A stretch of 64,000 bases of DNA, from contig CAUEEP010000683.1 in the NCBI GenBank assembly GCA_958450365.1, positions 62,001 through 126,000 on the forward strand, given 5' to 3'. This document shows, piece after piece, positions 44,380 through 56,730 of the stretch. The notes beneath the pieces are model-generated. The model was not told the origin of the DNA, made no database searches, and was given only the letters and a program-made list of their open reading frames with translations. Every line of letters begins with the position of its first letter. Position 1 is the stretch's first letter. Position numbers and translations under genes: made by a program. Source of the DNA: Mesorhabditis belari (taxonomy: Eukaryota > Nematoda > Chromadorea > Rhabditida > Rhabditidae).

Positions 44380-46560
44380 AAAGCAACTTTGGCACTTCCA
44401 AATCCAAATTTTCCCTTTATTAGTCGAAAGTCGAAGGAAAATTCGAGTCGGAAGGCGCACTATATTTCTTAGCTAACGTACTGGTTCAAGATTTAATTCT
44501 TAATGCCTGAAAATTTTATTATTTGCACAATTTTTACTTTTCCATTAAACCCCTAACTGACGTCAGAGCAATGTTTCTCTTTGTTAGTGAACTTTAAAAG
44601 TAAATTTTTGAAAGCGTTTGTAGCTGGACATGAGAACATGAAAATGGGCATGAGAACGCACCGAGTGCTGGTCCTTTTTCTCACCAAAATTTAACGAATC
44701 ATTTGACTCTTGCCAAAGTGTTTCAGCAACTTTCATAGAATATATTTTAGCGATAAGATTATTGACTAACTATTATGCAGCTTGAGTATGTGAAGTCAAT
44801 TTTGTTTCAGTTATATAAGAATGAGATTATTCTCGTATCTTTCTTGACGGTAGTTTTACAAGGTTTGTTGGAAGATTTTTGCTATTTTACGATCAAATCC
44901 AGCAAGCGCTATTCTTGTACAATTTTGTGCTGAAAATGATTGGACTATTTTGGACTACGATTCGCTGATCGACATCGAGTACGAGTTGGAAGCAGACATT
45001 GTAGAGCATATTTCGGCTGGAACACTTTTGGTAAACTTTGGAACATTCTGGGGCACTTTGTAGCTTTATTAGGCTGTTATACTTGGCTTGATTATGACTC
45101 ATATAAGATTGTCGTTTAATTCTTAAGAAAATTTATCTAGGTTGTTGTGCTCGGCTTGATTGTGACTCCATTTGCGATCTATTTCTCTGCGACCAACGAT
45201 CGACTCACATTTTCGATTAGGTAACGCTCAATTTGTGATCAAAAACCATCTTAAGCAAACAGAAATCAGAAAAATCTGGTGCGCTTAAAGATAATGAAAC
45301 TTTAAACAAGTTGATCAATGTGAACCTCAGAATTATAAAGTTTACAAATGTGGCAGTACAAATATTTATAAATGGATCTCTTATCTTGTCCTGTTCAAAG
45401 CTATAGTTTTTGTCAAAAACTTCAATTCTAGACTTTTGGCAACAGTCGAAAGCATTTGCAAATTTGTCTACATCATCGCTTTTCTTCTGCTTAACATCTG
45501 TGATTTTTTGAAACAACATTTGAAGAGCGACTTTACATGCTCTGAAAACCTTCGCCTAACTTTCATCGATATTTATGTATTCACCGTCAATGACTACAGT
45601 TTTTATGATCTTTCACAGTTTTGTCAACTGATCATCTCATTAAGCCGATTTTTCGCAGTCTCTTTTGATGGAAGCTATTTCAAATACACGTCGAGATTAC
45701 CATTCTTACAAGTTCTGCTACCATTTGTGCTTCGATTTCTGTTTACAATTGTGAAAAAGCTCAAGGGTGGATCTACATTGGGATTCTCATTTATCGATGT
45801 CTATATTATACCATTCTTATCCTTTTTAACATGTGCTCTGGATTTGATGACGAATCGGAAGATGAAGACGGTAGGTTCATGTCGTTTATCTTTAGATTCC
45901 ATTCATGAGTACCATTGTGTAAACAATGGTAACATAAACAAGCGCAATCAGTAAGCCTGGTATTAAAAGCTGTCTTTGTACTCATTTTTTAAAATTTAGC
46001 TGCGGCGAGCTGGAAAGGCATCAAGAGCTGAGAACTTTTTAATGTTTCAAGTGAGTGAGTGAATTCTTGGAGAGCTGAGATCTCCGGTCTCAGTACAATT
46101 ACTGTATTTGGCATGTATTCTTTTTATCACGAAATACGGTGCATACTCTCTACAAACTTAAAGAACATTGGTTTTTACAAGCTGAATTCATTTCAATTTG
46201 AATCTCTTTTATCTCTTAGCAACATACTTTGTTTCAGATGTTGTGTAATACATTCGTCATCCTCATCAACTCAATATTTCTCTATGCTGTACTCATAATT
46301 ATTGAGCTCTTCTTTGGCTTCAGTATAATCATGGTCTACAGCGAGCTGCTCATTTTCTTAAAGACACTGTTTTTTACGTTGATTACGAGGTGAAACAGGA
46401 TTTTAGGCAGCCAAATACAGAATTTAGTCTGACTAGTGCCTTATTTCTTCGCAAACCGAAGGAAAAAGCAAGAAGAAACACAGTGTCGATCACCGTTTCA
46501 CCTAGACCGTCAAAAGGTCACTAAGTAACTCAGTTTTGTTCAATGATGCTTGAATAAAAA
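44380..46560. repeat. segmental duplication, unit 1
   Basis: Near-identical to 47285-49400 over about 2.1 kb, including introns and flanks; the last 0.3 kb is also present at 51355-51664. Confidence 0.88.
44775..46524 (+). CDS. 7TM chemoreceptor-like protein, copy 1
   Basis: Exons 44775-44862, 44903-45030, 45141-45220, 45432-45870, 46000-46050, 46238-46389 fit in phase. Hydrophobic stretches: LVVVLGLIVTPFAIYF, SICKFVYIIAFLLLNICDFL, PFLQVLLPFVLRFLFTIV, DVYIIPFLSFLTCALDLM, and ILINSIFLYAVLIIIELFFG; the motif ISLSRFFAVSFDG after TM3 resembles the Srt/Srv/Srx-type receptors, but I cannot place the family. After exon 6 (ending TLITR) the frame meets a stop; a 17-nt GT...AG stretch later the tail RQPNTEFSLTSALFLRKP continues in the matching phase to 46524. 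A 17-nt intron is implausibly short, so the tail arrangement is uncertain. Confidence 0.65.
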
Positions 46561-46644
46561 AGTTTTTCGCTATGCCAAAAACAAATTTGAAGAGAGGCTC
46601 GCAACCTTTACCCTTTGCACATTTATTAGTTTCAGTATCTTAAA

Positions 46645-46883
46645 TCACGACTTTTTCATATAGCAGACATTGCCACAGAGAGTTGAGCCGGCTGGGCACA
46701 CGCCACTAACAGACACTGAAATGGACCAGTTTTTATATGAACCGCCTAATCATAACATCACTTACAGCCAATGTTTTGGTAAACGGTTGAATTTTGGCAT
46801 TGAGTGCAATCAGTAACGGATGCCTAAATGTTTAACATCGAAGAACTGATATTTGCGTACCTGATGCATGAATAAGCAAAATT
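46645..46883 (-). pseudogene. Cys-module secreted peptide, copy 1 (5' truncated)
   Basis: Exon 46823-46766 (ASVTDCTQCQNSTVYQNIG) and exon 46715-46645 (GVCPAGSTLCGNVCYMKKS, stop) match the intact gene at 51753-52456 in length and phase. The signal exon survives only as CFFMHQ-like 3' remains (near 46861-46883) without its start, replaced by a gattcgaa-rich stretch. Convergent with the receptor at 44775-46524. Confidence 0.6.
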
Positions 46884-47022
46884 TTCGAATTGAATCGATT
46901 TCGAACCGATTCGAGTCGCTTTTGAATCGATTCGGTTCGAAAACCAGATCTATTGTGCACACTTATGCACAATCAAAGCCAATCAGGCCACAAGTTAACA
47001 ATAATAGTTTTCCTGGTTACCT

Positions 47023-47253
47023 GAACTGCGAGATCCCATCCAGCCTGCACATCTTGCTTCGCAGCAAAGTACCCAAAAACCGTTGTCGGAAGAAGGGGAT
47101 GCACAATTAAAACCATAAAATGAATTAGTACTTGAATGTGCCAAGAATAACGTCGAAATGAGAGGAAATGCTCTTCGGGGAGGATTGATTGTTGTCGTTG
47201 AAATACGGCCATCGCTAACACAGATACAGTGAATGTTACCAAAAATGTCCCAA
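47023..47253 (-). pseudogene. isolated Srh/Sri receptor exon
   Basis: One minus-strand exon-like frame encodes VTFTVSVLAMAVFQRQQSIL, with PEEHFLSFRRYSWH and a following TM (VLIHFMVLIVHPLLPTTVFG), ending in a gtaacc donor. It matches the YRHQ/ILP region of the gene at 34644-36762. No other exons nearby. Confidence 0.55.
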
Positions 47254-47284
47254 ATAACTGATAATGAAAAGCTTTTGGAATTTT

Positions 47285-49400
47285 TACTTCTCAAAGCAAC
47301 TTTAGCACTTCCAAATCCAAATCAAAACCAAACAATCCAAATTCTTCCTTTATTAGTCGAAAGTCGCAGGAAAATTCGAGTCGGAAGGCGCACTATATTT
47401 CTTAGCTAACATACTGGTTCAAGATTTAATTCTTAATGCCTGAAAATTTTATTATTTGCACAATTTTTCCTTTTGCCTTAAACCCCTAACTGACGTCAGA
47501 GCAATGTTTCTCTTTGTTAGTGAACTTTAAAAGTAAATTTTTGAAAGCGTTTGTAGCTGGACATGAGAACATGAAAATGGGCATGAGAACGCACCGAGTG
47601 CTGGTCCTTTTTCTCACCAAAATTTAGCGAATCATTTGACTTTTGCTCAAATCTTTTAAAAAATTTCAAAAAATATAATTTATCGATAAGATTATTGACT
47701 AACTATTATGCAGCTTGAGTATGTGAAGTCAATTTTGTTTCATTTATATAAGAATGAGATTATTCTCGTATCTTTCTTGACAGTAGTTTTACAAGGTTTG
47801 TTGGAAGATTTTTGCTATTTTACGATCAAATCCAGCAAGCGCTATTCTTGTACAATTTTGTGCTGAAAATGATTGGACTATTTTGGACTACGATTTGCTG
47901 ATCGACATCGAGTACGAGTTGGAAGCAGACATTGTAGAGCATATTTCGGCTGGAACACTTTTGGTAAACTTTAGAACATTCTGGGGCACTTTGTAGCTTT
48001 ATTAGGCTGTTATATTTGGCTTGATTATGACTCATATAAGATTGTCGTTTAATTCTTAAGAAAATTTATCTAGGTTGTTGTGCTCGGCTTGATTGTGACT
48101 CCATTTGCGATTTATTTCTCTGCGACCAACGATCGACTCACATTTTCGATTAGGTAACGCTCAATTTGTGATATCTAAATCAATAATCATTCTAAGCCAA
48201 CAGAAATAAGAAAAATCTGGTGCGCTTAAAGATATTGAAACTTTTAACAGGCTGATTCAATTTGAACCACAAAATTATAAAGTCTACAAGATGTGAAAAT
48301 GGACCTTTTATCTTGTCCTGTTCAAAGCTATAGTTTTTGTCAAAAACTTCAATTCTAGACTTTTGGCAACAGTCGAAAGCATTTGCAAATTTGTCTACAT
48401 CATCGCTTTTCTTCTGCTAAACATCTGTGATTTTTTGAAGCAATATTTGAAGAAGCACTTTACTTGCTCAGAAAACCTTCGCCTAACTTTTATCGATATT
48501 TATGTATTCACCGTCAATGACTACAGTTTTTATGATCTTGCGCAATTTTGCCAGCTAATCATCTCATTAAGCCGATTTTTCGCAGTCTCTTTTGATGGAA
48601 GCTATTTCAAATACACGTCGAGATTACCATTCTTACAAGTTCTGCTACCATTTGTGCTTCGAATTCTGCTCACCACTGTAAAAAAGCTCAAGGGTGAATA
48701 CGCATGGGGATTCTCAGCGATTGATAGCTACATTATACCGTTTTTCTACTTTCTAACGTGTGCTCTAGATTTGATGACGAATCGGAAAATGAAGACGGTA
48801 GGTTTATACAGTTTTTCTTTAGAGCCCATCCGTTGAAAACCATACATTACAACCATACAAGCTAAGCCGTCTTTGTATTCACAAGCATGTCTTCAAAATT
48901 CAGCTGAGACGAGACGGAAAGGCATCAAGAATTGAGAACTTATTAATGTTCCAGGTGAGTGCGTTCAATTTTTGAGAATCTTAAAGAAAGTTTGTGTTTA
49001 AAAGCTGGATGCATTTCACTTTCGATTTCTTTTTTCTCTTAGCAACATATTTTGTTTCAGATGCTGTGTAATACATTCATCATTCTCATCAACACAATAT
49101 TACTTTATGCTGTACTCCTAATTATTGAGCTCTTCTTTAGCTTGAGTATAATCATGGTCTACAGCGAGCTGCTCATTTTCTTAAAGACACTGTTTTTTAC
49201 GTTGATTACGAGGTGAAACAGGATTTTAGGCAGCCAAATACCGAATTTAGTTTGACTAGTGCCTTATTTCTTCGTAAACCGAAGGAAGAACCCAGACGGA
49301 ACACAGTGTCAATCACCGTTTCACCTAGACCATCAAAAACTCGCTCACTAACTTAGTTTTGTTCATTGATGTTTGAATCAAAAAGTTTTTCGCCATGATA
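47285..49400. repeat. segmental duplication, unit 2
   Basis: Second copy of the unit at 44380-46560. Confidence 0.88.
47708..49356 (+). CDS. 7TM chemoreceptor-like protein, copy 2
   Basis: Tandem duplicate of 44775-46524 with the same exon structure: start MQLEYVKSILFQLYKNEIIL, second exon EYELEADIVEHISAGTLL, large exon from about 48360 (CKFVYIIAFLLLNICDFLKQ ... SLSRFFAVSFDGSYFKY ... TCALDLMTNRKMKT). Differences cluster in the extracellular-loop and TM4-5 part (KHFTCSENL, LKGEYAWGFSAIDSYIIPF). The same 17-nt GT...AG stretch precedes the polar tail, which ends SPRPSKTRSLT at 49356. Uncertainty as for copy 1. Confidence 0.65.
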
Positions 49401-49488
49401 AAAACCAATTTGAAGAGAGGCTTTTAGGAGTACTCGCAACTTTTCACTTTGCACATTTATTAGCTGAATATCTTCAACATCTTCAATA

Positions 49489-49998
<510 letters not shown>

Positions 49999-50020
49999 CT
50001 GAAATGGACCAGTTTTTATA

Positions 50021-51352
50021 CAATCTGTCAAAAAAGTATGGACGCACCTTGTTTTTTGCTAGTTTGGAGCCGGACATAAGTGCTGGTCCAAGAGAAATGT
50101 ATTTTTTTAGTTTCTTTAATGTAAAAAAACAATCCATGGAAAATTTGGAGTCATTTCACTTATCCAAAGTACTTTATCGTAGAAAGAACGTTTTATTAGC
50201 CGTCAAAAAATTATAGAAGCAACTTGAATTTGACGATTTATTCTATGGATTTTCGTTAGTTTTTTTTCTCATTTTTTTTTGCTTATTAGTTATGGTTATA
50301 AATGTTTTTTTCATTTTCAGATATGCCACTTGGAAAACAACTGGATGTGGTGGGAAAAACGCGTATCAATGTGCTCCACACGCTTGATCACTCAAACAGA
50401 GACATTGCTCGTCGCATCTGAGAAGTGTATTCGCACGTATCTCAAGACCAAAGTGACTCCTAAGAAGAAAGAAACACGGGCTGGAAGAAAAAGTAGACCG
50501 ATCAAGACGAACGCGCAATTACGAGACGTCTTTCCAACACGATGACATCACTCGAAGAGGTTCGCAAGGAGATGAAGCTTCCGGTCACTCGCCAAACTGT
50601 GCACAACGTTGTCAAGCGATCCTCAATACTCAAATACAAACTCATGAAGCAAGCTCCACAACTTACAAAGGACCATAAAGCCGCCCTTATCGATTTCGCT
50701 CAAAAGAACCAGAAGACCAAATGGGAGGGAGTTGGTTTACTAGTATTTCTTATATTTGTGTTTAGATCATTTGGAGTGACGAAAAGAAGTTCAACCTTGA
50801 TGGTGCTGATGGTTTTCGAGGATATTGGATGGATTCACAAAAGCCGGGCATGGTCTTCAGCACGACGAACCTTGGAGGTGGATCATGTATGGTATGGGGA
50901 GCCTTTCGAGACGGTGAGCTGGCCGGCTTAGGGTTTCTTTCGACCCTGATGACATAGCTTGACTACAAGTGTTTGACAAACATCTAGCCGTCTATCTGAA
51001 CAACAATCCGGGCAATAACTTTACTTTTATGCACGATAACGCGAGTATTCATGCAAGTTGCTCCAGAAGAGATTGGCTGACAAAATTGAAAATCGACACT
51101 CTCGCTTGGTCCACTTGCAGCCCCGACTTGAACCCGATTGAAAATGTGTGGGGGACAAATGTTCGAGAGATCTACAACGGAAACAAACAATATTTGAACG
51201 TAGCTGAACTCAAGAAAGCCATAAGTAGCCTGGAACCGGCTTTGGGTTCGGCTTAGGGTTTGTTTCGACCCGGATGACATCGCTTGACTACAAGTGTTTG
51301 ACAAACATCTAGCCGTCTATCTGAACAACAATCCGGGCAACAACTTTACTTT
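50021..51352 (+). mobile_element. Tc1/Tc3-like transposon, 3' rearranged
   Basis: Inserted at a TA (50019-50020). Transposase pieces in several frames: GKTRINVLHTLDHSNRDIAR (50350, HTH), VRKEMKLPVTRQTVHNVVKR (50563), WSDEKKFNLDGADGFRGYW (first Asp, 50770), FMHDNASIHAS (second Asp, 51028), CSPDLNPIENVWG (Glu, 51120). A probable intron near 50731-50765. The segment 50926-51030 is repeated at 51248-51352, and no right TIR is seen; the copy ends abruptly in receptor-like DNA. Confidence 0.8.
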
Positions 51353-51354
51353 TA

Positions 51355-51664
51355 TACTTTGTTTCAGATGTTGTGTAATACATTCATCATCCTCATCAAC
51401 TCATAATTATTGAGCTCTTCTTTGGCTTGAGTATAATCATGGTCTATAGTGAGCTGCTAATTTTCTTAAAGAGACTGTTTTTTACGTTGATTACGAGGTG
51501 AAACAGGATTTTTGGCAGCTAAATACAGAATTTAGTCTGACTAGTGCCTTATTTCTTCGCAAACCGAAGGAAAAAGCAAGAAGAAACACAGTGTCAATCA
51601 CCGTTTCACCTAGACCATCAAAAACTCACTCACTAACTCAGTTTTGTTCAATGATGCTTGAATA
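51355..51664 (+). pseudogene. 3' fragment of the 7TM receptor (copy 3)
   Basis: Matches the last exons at 46231-46560. A deletion brings ILINS directly onto a TAA, and the AG of the 17-nt stretch is changed. Joined directly to the transposon end. Confidence 0.75.
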
Positions 51665-51752
51665 AAAAAGCTTTTCGCCATGCCAAAAACAAATTCGAAG
51701 AGAGGCTCGCAACCTTTACCCTTTGCACATTTATTAGTTTCAGTATCTTAAA

Positions 51753-52456
51753 TCACAATTTTTTCAGATAGCAGAAATTGCCACAGAGAGTTGAGCCGGT
51801 TGGGCACACGCCACCAACAGGCACTGAAATAGAGCAGTTTTTATATGAACAACCTAATAATAACATCACTTACAGCCAATGTTTTGGTAAGCGGTTGGAT
51901 TTTGGTAGACAGAACAATCAACTCCCTTTTTCAGATAGCAGAAATTGCCACAGAGAGTTGAGCCGGTTGGGCACACGCCACCAACAGGCACTGAAATAGA
52001 GCAGTTTTTATATGAACAACCTAATAATAACATCACTTACAGCCAATGTTTTGGTAAACGGTTGGATTTTGGTAGACAGAACAATCAACTCCCTTTTTCA
52101 GATAGCAGAAATTGCCACAGAGAGTTGAGCCGGTTGGGCACACGCCACCAACAGGCACTGAAATGGACCAGTTTTTATCAGAACCGCCTAATCATAACAT
52201 CACTTTTAAACTTTTATTGAAAATTTTTTTATTCTTTGCAAAATCACTTCTGCCGAATGGCCCAATTTTTTTGCACCACACTGTATGAACACCTTAATCT
52301 TAACATCACTTACAGCCAATGTTTTGGTAAACGGTTGGATTTTGGTATTGAGTGCAATCAGTAGCGGATGCCTAAACGTTTAACATCGAAGAACTGATAT
52401 TGCCATACCTGATGCATGAAAAAGCAAATCACCGTGGCTACAAGAAGAATTTTCAT
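51753..52456 (-). CDS. Cys-module secreted peptide, copy 3 (intact)
   Basis: Five exons: 52456-52409, 52371-52314, 52157-52041, 51990-51874, 51823-51753. Signal peptide MKILLVATVICFFMHQ, then ASATDCTQYQNPTVYQNIG, then a 39-residue module encoded by a phase-symmetric 117-nt exon: LPVGGVCPTGSTLCGNFCYL, KKGVDCSVYQNPTVYQNIG. The module exon is present twice, nearly identical, and a third truncated copy ends in a stop after GNFCYLKKL. Four Cys per full module. Predicted small secreted disulfide-rich protein that has grown by exon duplication (167-bp genomic period). Family not recognised; role could be structural or defensive. Convergent with receptor fragment 3. Confidence 0.77.
51757..52210. repeat. 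167-bp tandem repeat (exon plus intron)
   Basis: Three tandem units starting at about 51765, 51932 and 52099, each comprising one 117-nt module exon and a 50-nt intron of the minus-strand gene. Confidence 0.9.
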
Positions 52457-52459
52457 TGG

Positions 52460-53150
52460 TAGAACTTGATTAGAAGTGAGAAGATAGAAGCAAAAAGTTA
52501 GTGAGCCTTAAAAATCCTGACTTAGCTCAATTGGTGACCTTTAAAGAGCCATTCGCAGTTGTTCAAATAAAGAAATTATTCGCCAATTCAAACTTGTGGG
52601 TCAGCAAACAATTATCAAAGAAAACTTTTAGTACGACCTAGAGTGGGCATTCTTTAGCCATCTAGTAAAACAATGGCTTTACTCTGAACGGATCAAAAGT
52701 CAGATAGTATCGAAAAGTTTTTGGAGGTTGCAGTTAATGTGCAAAACCTTCGAGTGAACTGCCCAATAGTCAGCAAGGGAAAATCCCGTTTTTTTGTTGG
52801 GATGTATTTTTTTCACTCTCTTAAAATTTTACTAACACTTATCATATTATAAATCGCAGCTCTTGAAAGTATGTTGAGCACTTGTTCAAACAAAAAGCTT
52901 TATTGACCAGATAAAGTGTAGAATTGTGCTTTCAAGTAAGGCGTGCATGTTCGACCAAAAAGTAGATGAATTTTACAATATTGTACCAGTTTTATAACAC
53001 TATTAGATCAACTTTTACGATTCACTGATGGCACAACCAAACTAGATTGAATCGACGTTTTTTGTGAGGGTAAATTGAAAGCAATAATGATCAGACTAAA
53101 TAGCTTTCAGTTGATTTTCATTTCCCAAATCTTTTACCTCAAAGCACAAT
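52460..53150. other. intergenic
   Basis: No supported gene; likely 5' flank of the Cys-module gene and 3' flank of the receptor remnant. Confidence 0.35.
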
Positions 53151-55101
53151 GTCCAACGAATGGTTCGCCTTTCAAGAAAAAGAAGCGTCCATAGCCGACA
53201 AACTTCCAGTGAAGAAAGAGGTGAATTGTATCCTCCCAAAGCCAAATTATCCCAGTTAGAAGCATCTGAAAAGCAATTTGATTTTGAGAGTCGGTTTTTG
53301 TCCGACCATGATTGAAAGCTTCAAATCCATTCGTTGTCGATGAGCGGAGGTGTTAAGCTGAAAAGGATTTCTTGAAAAGAAAAACCAAGGTTCTCTGATC
53401 CAACAAAGCTACAAAATCTCTAGAAAATTATTGCAAATTGCTAGCTATTTACAGCTTTCCCTTACCACAACACGAATTCCAATGATTGTGATCAAATCCA
53501 AAATCAAGGCGAAAATCGTAAAGCCAAATATTACATGATCAAATGTTTCATCTTTGAAATTGGAGAATGAACTCCCGGAGTACCAAGATTGCATTCGAAA
53601 TTCGCCAGGGGAGAGATAGGGACCAGAATAACAAACAAATCCATTATCCGCTTTCACTTGACAACATTTCTAGAGGATTTTCTGCTTTTGAAACTTACAA
53701 TTCTTAATCCCAATCAGATAGAAGGCGCTTGGCACAATTGAGCATAAAATTGTGTAGGGGACGAGGAAAATTTGGGTTTTAGAGTAGTATCGTCCTTGGA
53801 AGAAGACAGCAGAGATTCTGGATAAAAGAAAGTTTTGAAATGATTCAAATAACAAACCGGTTTATTGAAAGACAATGAAGAAAAAGTTGCATCGAGTAGA
53901 CGAGACCCATCTCAAAGCACGAGATTACTTGATTGAGGAAAATTCCAGGAATTAATCCGTCAGTGTTGACACATTGCCACCTGGAAATGATCTTTGACTT
54001 TTGAAAATTTCAATTGAAAACAAAGCAACGATACAAAACAAAAGTTTGTTTTGGGGTTTAAATTTTTCTAAAGCCTAAATGATTTAGCTAATAATTTTGT
54101 ACAAGACATTGGGGTTAAAAGGAAAACATCAAAACCCTCTTTTTAAAAATCTTTTTCGACTAAATTCGAGGCTTTTGGCGACTAGGCGTGGCTCTTTTAT
54201 CTTGCATTCCGCATCTGCTTTCTCTAAATCCTCTAGAGCTTTTTTCGTAAATCGTGTGACTAAAGTTTGGAATGCCCTTCCCGACAAGTTGCGTTTGATC
54301 TCCACCGTGTCTGATTTTAAAAGGGCTATTTCGTTGCATTTTAAGTGACTTTGTGATCTTTTATCTGGTACATTTTTCATTTCGTTTTCGCACTTTATTT
54401 CTTTCTGAATAAAGTATTTATATTATTGGATTTCGAATCTTTTCGTCTAAAGGGTGGCGCACAATTATGGAAACTCGGTTTTTCGACTCTAATTCGAAGC
54501 CCAATTATTCGATTTTCCTACTTTCATATTTATATGAAATTTCAAGTTAATTTCAAGGTAATTTTAGCAATTTTTAGTTCAGAAACACAGAGTCACGTTT
54601 TTTATAGCGATTCAAAGTTCGGAGGCGCCAACCTGTCGGCAGAATCGTTGTTGGGTAGGAAGGATCTCCCGCTTGGTATTTATTCATTTTTGCTTTCTAT
54701 TAAGAAATAGAATGGGAACCAGTAGATTACTAGGTTTAGAGCTTTTGTATAAGTTTAATGTTAAAAAGGAAACACACTTATCAATACGCCCAACGTTAGC
54801 AACACCCTGTAGTTAACTAGTGCTTTTAGACCAGTTCGAACAATGAGTGTATTGCTTCTATTGGGTTTAGATATTGTTTGATCTTTAGCAAAATTTGTGT
54901 ATGATTTAGCAAGATATCTTTTACACCTATTGCAACTCACGTTAGCACACATGATCCAAAGTAGATATAAAGCACCGCTTCACAAAAACGCCACAAATTA
55001 TCAATCAACAGTATGAATTTGACGCTTTTCGAAAGACTTTCTTTTCGTTGGAAAATGATTCGAGCACAGATTGGATGCAGGATTAGACCGATTACTCCTA
55101 G
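53150..55101 (-). pseudogene. 7TM chemoreceptor split by a LINE fragment
   Basis: Receptor exons on the minus strand: 55101 leftwards (LGVIGLILHPICARIIFQ, KSVKFILLIDNLWRFCEAVL), 53980-53858 (TDGLIPGIFLNQVISCFEMG, ending LHCLSINR), 53817-53699 (RISAVFFQGRYYSKTQIFLV, PYTILCSIVPSAFYLIGIKN), 53669-53466 (KADNGFVCYSGPYLSPGEF, then VIFGFTIFALILDLITIIGI), and about 53275-53160 (WKFVGYGRFFFLKGEPF). It belongs to the same family as 44775-46524. The 53817-53699 to 53669 junction is off by one base, and the block 54050-54720 between the first two exons is foreign. Probably inactive. Confidence 0.55.
54085..54425 (+). mobile_element. non-LTR retrotransposon 3' fragment
   Basis: An 83-residue plus-strand frame ends a LINE ORF2: LLATRRGSFILHSASAFSKS and FFVNRVTKVWNALPDKLR, FKRAISLHFK. 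The F-x-x-R...WN-x-LP pattern is typical of reverse-transcriptase protein C termini. aataaagtatttatattatt follows. Confidence 0.7.
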
Positions 55102-55191
55102 CTGGAAAATGGAAAAGTAAAAACCTTTGTGGATTGTGGATTCTTTCTTTCTTCCTTTCTCTTTCCCCTTGTATTTCCTCTTCTCTGGTCA

Positions 55192-55262
55192 GAGAATACC
55201 GGAGCTCAGTGGGAGCTGCCTGGAAAGCTGAAAGCTCGAGACTGTAGTTCAATCCCCTCTCC
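55192..55262 (+). repeat. tRNA-like segment
   Basis: ccggagctcagtgggagctg has an A-box-like region, gactgtagttcaatccc a B-box-like region, and CCGGAG pairs with CTCCGG at the ends. An Asn/Ser-type tRNA is not certain; more likely a tRNA-derived repeat. Confidence 0.45.
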
Positions 55263-55292
55263 GGGAATCTTTCATTTCCATTCCTTCCTTTA

Positions 55293-56554
55293 TTAGGTTG
55301 GTGCAAAAGAAATTTCGGTCGATATAAAATGTTCTTATTTTTTTAATCTGAAGAGCTTATTTGATGTTCTTTTGTGCATTTGTACTCTTGGATATTTACT
55401 TTATTTTCGCATTTTTTCAAAGTCAGAGCTTTCACTTTTTAATTGATTTTTGCTTTAGATCATGGTGGATCAAAAGTATGTTCTGCACACGTGTCTTCTC
55501 TATGACTTCAAAATGGGCAAAAACGCTGCTGATTCACATCGTGATCTCTGTTCCGCCTTTGGAGAACAGGTTATCACCGAAAGATCATGCCAGCTCTGGT
55601 TTGCCCAATTCCGAGATGGTAATGAATCCCTTGAAGACGAATCGCATGGACATCGTGCCACAGCCATCGACAACAATGAATTGGAACAACTAATTGAAGC
55701 TGATCCAATGCAAACAACACGAGAACTTGCCAAACATCTCCAATGTGATCATTCAACAATTGTACGCCATTTGGAAATAATTGGAAAGACAAATCGTAAT
55801 GGACAATGGGTTCCACATCAATTGAGTGTTGAGAATCTGGGAGCACGCGTTCCGATCAGCCATATCTTGCTCCAGAAGTCGAAAAGAAGCCATTTTTTTT
55901 GAGAATATCTTGACGATGGATGAGAAGTGGATTCACTTTGATAATACTTCTCGAAAAAGACAATGGCTGAGCAAAGGTCAAGCGCCAATTCGAACTCCAA
56001 AACCGGATTATCATGGGCGCAAAGTGATGTTGTCTTGCTGGTGGAATATCAATGGACTTGTTCATTTTGAATTATTAGAGCCCGGAAAAACAGTCGATTC
56101 ATCTTATTTTATTCAACAACTCAAGAAGGTTGACGAAATTTTGCGTGAAAAAGGCCTAAATCCCTCAACTATCAACTTTCTCCGTGATAATGCTCCAGCT
56201 CACACGGCAAAAACCTCTTGTAAGGAACTAGAGAAGCTAGGATGGAAGGTCTTACCATATGCGCCGTATAGTCCAGACTTAGCACCCTCCGATTTTCACC
56301 TTTTCAGATCGATGCAACATTCCCTTGAGAATTGCCAGTTTAAGAATGCAAAAGAAGTCGAAAATTGGGTGACCAACTACTTTGCATCACAGAATCAAGC
56401 GTTCTTTGAGAAGGGGATCCGCAATCTGTAGCAACGTTGGAGGGATGTCATAGATAATAATGGTGCTTATTGTTTTAAATAAATTGTTATCAAAAAAAAT
56501 TTTGGATGACTTTAATGTTTGTAAAAAAACGAAATTTCATTTGCACCAACCTAG
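55293..56554 (+). mobile_element. near full-length mariner element
   Basis: Ends ttaggttggtgcaaaagaaa and tttcatttgcaccaaccta flank about 1.26 kb, with TA at the left. Confidence 0.88.
55462..56490 (+). pseudogene. mariner transposase (frameshift and stop)
   Basis: Start MVDQKYVLHTCLLYDFKMGK; HTH regions (CQLWFAQFRDGNESLEDESH, TTRELAKHLQCDHSTIVRHL); then after a frameshift near 55850 the catalytic core: TMDEKWIHFDN (first Asp), FLRDNAPAHTAKT (second Asp) and YAPYSPDLAPSDFHLFRSM (third Asp, D34D). An in-frame TAG at 56429-56431 precedes QRWRDVIDNNGAYCFK. Two lesions only, so a fairly young copy. Confidence 0.85.
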
Positions 56555-56730
56555 TACTTTATTACTAGCTTACCGAGAAAAACGAAATGATCACTAGTCG
56601 ACTTATCGACGAAAGGTTTGGACTGTCCATATGAAGTGGGAGACCATTTTGTTGATAGACTACGTCACCGGTTGGGTTTAGGGCCAAAATAGCATTAGGC
56701 TGAAGGAATTGCTCGATTAGATATTTGATA

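Noticed and set aside
51778..52220. Plus-strand frames repeating MPQRVEPVGHTPPTGTEIEQ
   Set aside because: Shadow of the minus-strand Cys-module exons, which have signal peptide, splice sites and phase agreement.
54426..54710. Plus-strand 94-residue frame
   Set aside because: Follows a LINE fragment, no family features, no splice support.
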